A DNA stretch of 64,000 nt from Clostridium sp. AWRP (lineage in GTDB: Bacteria > Bacillota > Clostridia > Clostridiales > Clostridiaceae). Of the stretch, positions 62,375 to 64,000 are shown in pieces. Position 1 is the first letter of the stretch. Each line of letters opens with the position of its first letter. The translations under genes were made by a program, and so were the position numbers. The notes beneath the pieces were generated by a model. The model made no database searches and had not been told where the DNA came from. It saw only the letters and a list, made by a program, of their open reading frames with translations. Location: positions 744,001 to 808,000 of the forward strand of contig NZ_CP029758.2 in assembly GCF_004006395.2 (NCBI RefSeq), in the 5' to 3' direction.

Positions 62375-63007
62375 ATGTCCAAAATTGAAGAAGTAAAAGT
62401 TAATTTAGAGGCAGGTAAAACTAAACTTATTAAAGGATTGGTGCAGGAAGCACTAGATGAGGGAAGCAAAGCAGAAGATATACTTCAAGCTATGATTGAT
62501 TCAATGGGTGTTGTAGGAGATAAGTTCTCCACAGGAGAAATATTCGTACCTGAAATGCTAATAGCAGCAAAAGCAATGTCAAGAGGTGTAGAAGTGCTTA
62601 AACCCCATCTTGCAAGCGGGTCTTCAGCTTCCTTAGGCACATGTATTATTGGCACAGTAGCAGGAGATTTACATGATATTGGGAAAAATCTAGTTTCAAT
62701 GATGATGGAAAGTACTGGATTCAAAATAGTAGATCTTGGCGTAGATGTACCTGCTGATAGATTTGTTGAAGCAGTTAAGGCAAATGAAAATGTAAAAATA
62801 GTAGCATGTTCAGCACTTCTTACTACAACAATGGCAGCTTTGAAGAAGACAGTTGAGACTTTAAGAAAAAGTGGATTAAAAGGATTCAAGATAATGGTTG
62901 GTGGTGCTCCTGTAACAGCTGAATTTGCAGCTTCAATAGGGGCAGATGCATATACACCTGATGCAGGTAGCGCTGCAGTTAAGGCTAAAGAATTGGCAAC
63001 GGCATAA
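62375..63007 (+). CDS. corrinoid protein, copy 3
   Basis: 210 residues; differs from copies 1 and 2 by M118I, K129R, G136A, K164R, E165K, I180V, I202V and M209T, all outside the cobalt-ligand motif D98-L-H100-D-I-G103. The upstream spacer is the short, unexpanded form with AAGGAGG. Confidence 0.93.
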   Translation: MSKIEEVKVNLEAGKTKLIKGLVQEALDEGSKAEDILQAMIDSMGVVGDKFSTGEIFVPEMLIAAKAMSRGVEVLKPHLASGSSASLGTCIIGTVAGDLHDIGKNLVSMMMESTGFKIVDLGVDVPADRFVEAVKANENVKIVACSALLTTTMAALKKTVETLRKSGLKGFKIMVGGAPVTAEFAASIGADAYTPDAGSAAVKAKELATA

Positions 63008-63041
63008 ATATATTATAAATAATATAAGGAGGTATTGATGT

Positions 63042-64000
63042 ATGCTAACTAAAAAACAGAATTTACTTGAAACTATTAAAGGTGGAAATCCGGATCGTTT
63101 TGTTAATCAATATGAATTTTTGAATATGATCATGGAAATGCCTTTGGGAGTTAAGTCCCAATACGGTGGTACTTGGAAAGATAAGTGGGGGATAACATGG
63201 CAATGGCCAGAAGGTCAACTTGGTGCGTTCCCTGTTCATGATGCAGAACACATAGTTTTAAAAGATATTACTGAATGGAAGGAATCCGTTAAAATTCCTA
63301 CAATTCCGACTTCCGATGAAGCCTGGGCTCCGGCTATTGCTCATGCCAATTCTGTTGACCGTAATGAAGAATTCGTGGCACCTTTCTATGCCCCGGGTGT
63401 CTTTGAAATGACACATCATCTTATGGGTATGGAAAATGCCTTAATGGGTTTATATGAAGAGCCTGAAGCTATGCATGAATTAATTGACGCCATTACGCAG
63501 TATGAGCTGGATGCTGCAAAAGTGATAGTTGAAAAAATCCATCCGGATTGTATTTTCCATCATGATGATTGGGGCAGCCAAAAAAACTCTTTTGTGGCTC
63601 CTAAAATGTTTGAAGAGTTCTTTTTCCCTGCTTATAAAAAAATCTATGGTTACTATAAAGCCAATGGTGTTGAATTGATTGTTCACCACAGTGATTCTTA
63701 TGCTGCTAACCTGGTTCCATATATGATTGAATTGGGCATCGATATCTGGCAAGGTGTTATGAACACTAATAACATTCCTGAACTGATCAAGCAATATGGT
63801 GGAAAAATATCCTTTATGGGAGGGCTCCACAGTGGTTTGATTGACTTTCCGGATTGGACACTTGAAAATTGTATCAAACATGTGGAAGAAGCTTGCAAAG
63901 CTAATGGAAAAAAATACTTTATTCCATGCCTGACTGCGGGTTTACCTCAGGGGTATTTTCCAAATGTATATGAGACAGTAAGTAAGGCAATAGATGAAAT
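63042..64000 (+). CDS. UroD-family methyltransferase (MT I type), copy 3, partial
   Basis: First 319 residues; the gene leaves the window before its stop codon. It matches copy 2 over residues 29-62 but copy 1 at A68, I71, E81, S82, N132 and L274, with private changes R5K, V76I and L195F. It is therefore a mosaic. Ribosome site AAGGAGG as in the other copies. Confidence 0.85.
   Translation, partial: MLTKKQNLLETIKGGNPDRFVNQYEFLNMIMEMPLGVKSQYGGTWKDKWGITWQWPEGQLGAFPVHDAEHIVLKDITEWKESVKIPTIPTSDEAWAPAIAHANSVDRNEEFVAPFYAPGVFEMTHHLMGMENALMGLYEEPEAMHELIDAITQYELDAAKVIVEKIHPDCIFHHDDWGSQKNSFVAPKMFEEFFFPAYKKIYGYYKANGVELIVHHSDSYAANLVPYMIELGIDIWQGVMNTNNIPELIKQYGGKISFMGGLHSGLIDFPDWTLENCIKHVEEACKANGKKYFIPCLTAGLPQGYFPNVYETVSKAIDE

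Overview
The window is low-GC DNA with Clostridium-style codon use. Gene content and order match an acetogenic Clostridium of the C. autoethanogenum / C. ljungdahlii group; this species-level placement is inference from recalled gene order, not a search. Most genes lie on the plus strand.

Region 1 (1-9742) carries the 3' part of a selenocysteine-type formate dehydrogenase gene, then moeA, mobB and fdhD for cofactor synthesis and insertion, then a six-gene electron-bifurcating NADP-dependent [FeFe]-hydrogenase operon in the order hytC-B-D-E1-A-E2. Together these encode the H2/formate/ferredoxin/NADP enzyme that feeds the Wood-Ljungdahl pathway. Just downstream lies a sigma-54 activator gene. 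Next to it, on the minus strand, are a canonical -24/-12 promoter, three upstream palindromes and a terminator about 100 nt away, which together predict an undescribed sigma-54-dependent small RNA.

Region 2 (11.7-18.9 kb) holds an orphan microcompartment vertex protein, a decayed chemotaxis-receptor fragment, a KimA-like permease, and an ACT-domain protein followed by a T-box-controlled hom-thrB operon. Region 3 (19-43 kb) is conserved cell-shape, division and housekeeping DNA: maf-radC-mreBCD-pbp2, minCDE-rodA, mgsA, spoIVFB, a radical SAM pair, rng, rplU-prp-rpmA, obg-nadD-yqeK, ridA, an rluD-family gene and dacF. Palindromic and MITE-like repeats sit in its intergenic gaps. Region 4 (43.3-48.6 kb) holds comEA and the complete selenocysteine locus selD-selA-selB-selC; selD itself has an in-frame UGA. 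This fits the selenoenzyme at the left end.

Region 5 (48.6-64.0 kb) is the most unusual part. A corrinoid methyltransferase operon (pterin methyltransferase, corrinoid protein, UroD-type methyltransferase, reductive activator) occurs three times in tandem, the third running off the window. The pterin and corrinoid subunits of copies 1 and 2 are identical in protein sequence, while the UroD-type (predicted substrate-demethylating) subunit differs at 23 of 325 residues, mostly near the N-terminus, and copy 3 is a mosaic. Only one PucR-type regulator is intact; copies 1 and 3 keep deletion-scarred remnants of it. All three copies keep different remnants of a lost MFS transporter. Each promoter keeps a pair of TACA-N3-TGTA boxes 32 bp apart.

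Other notable features are a family of three structured elements ending in a shared CATCGGATAAA 3' end, and giant palindromes that share a conserved loop sequence.
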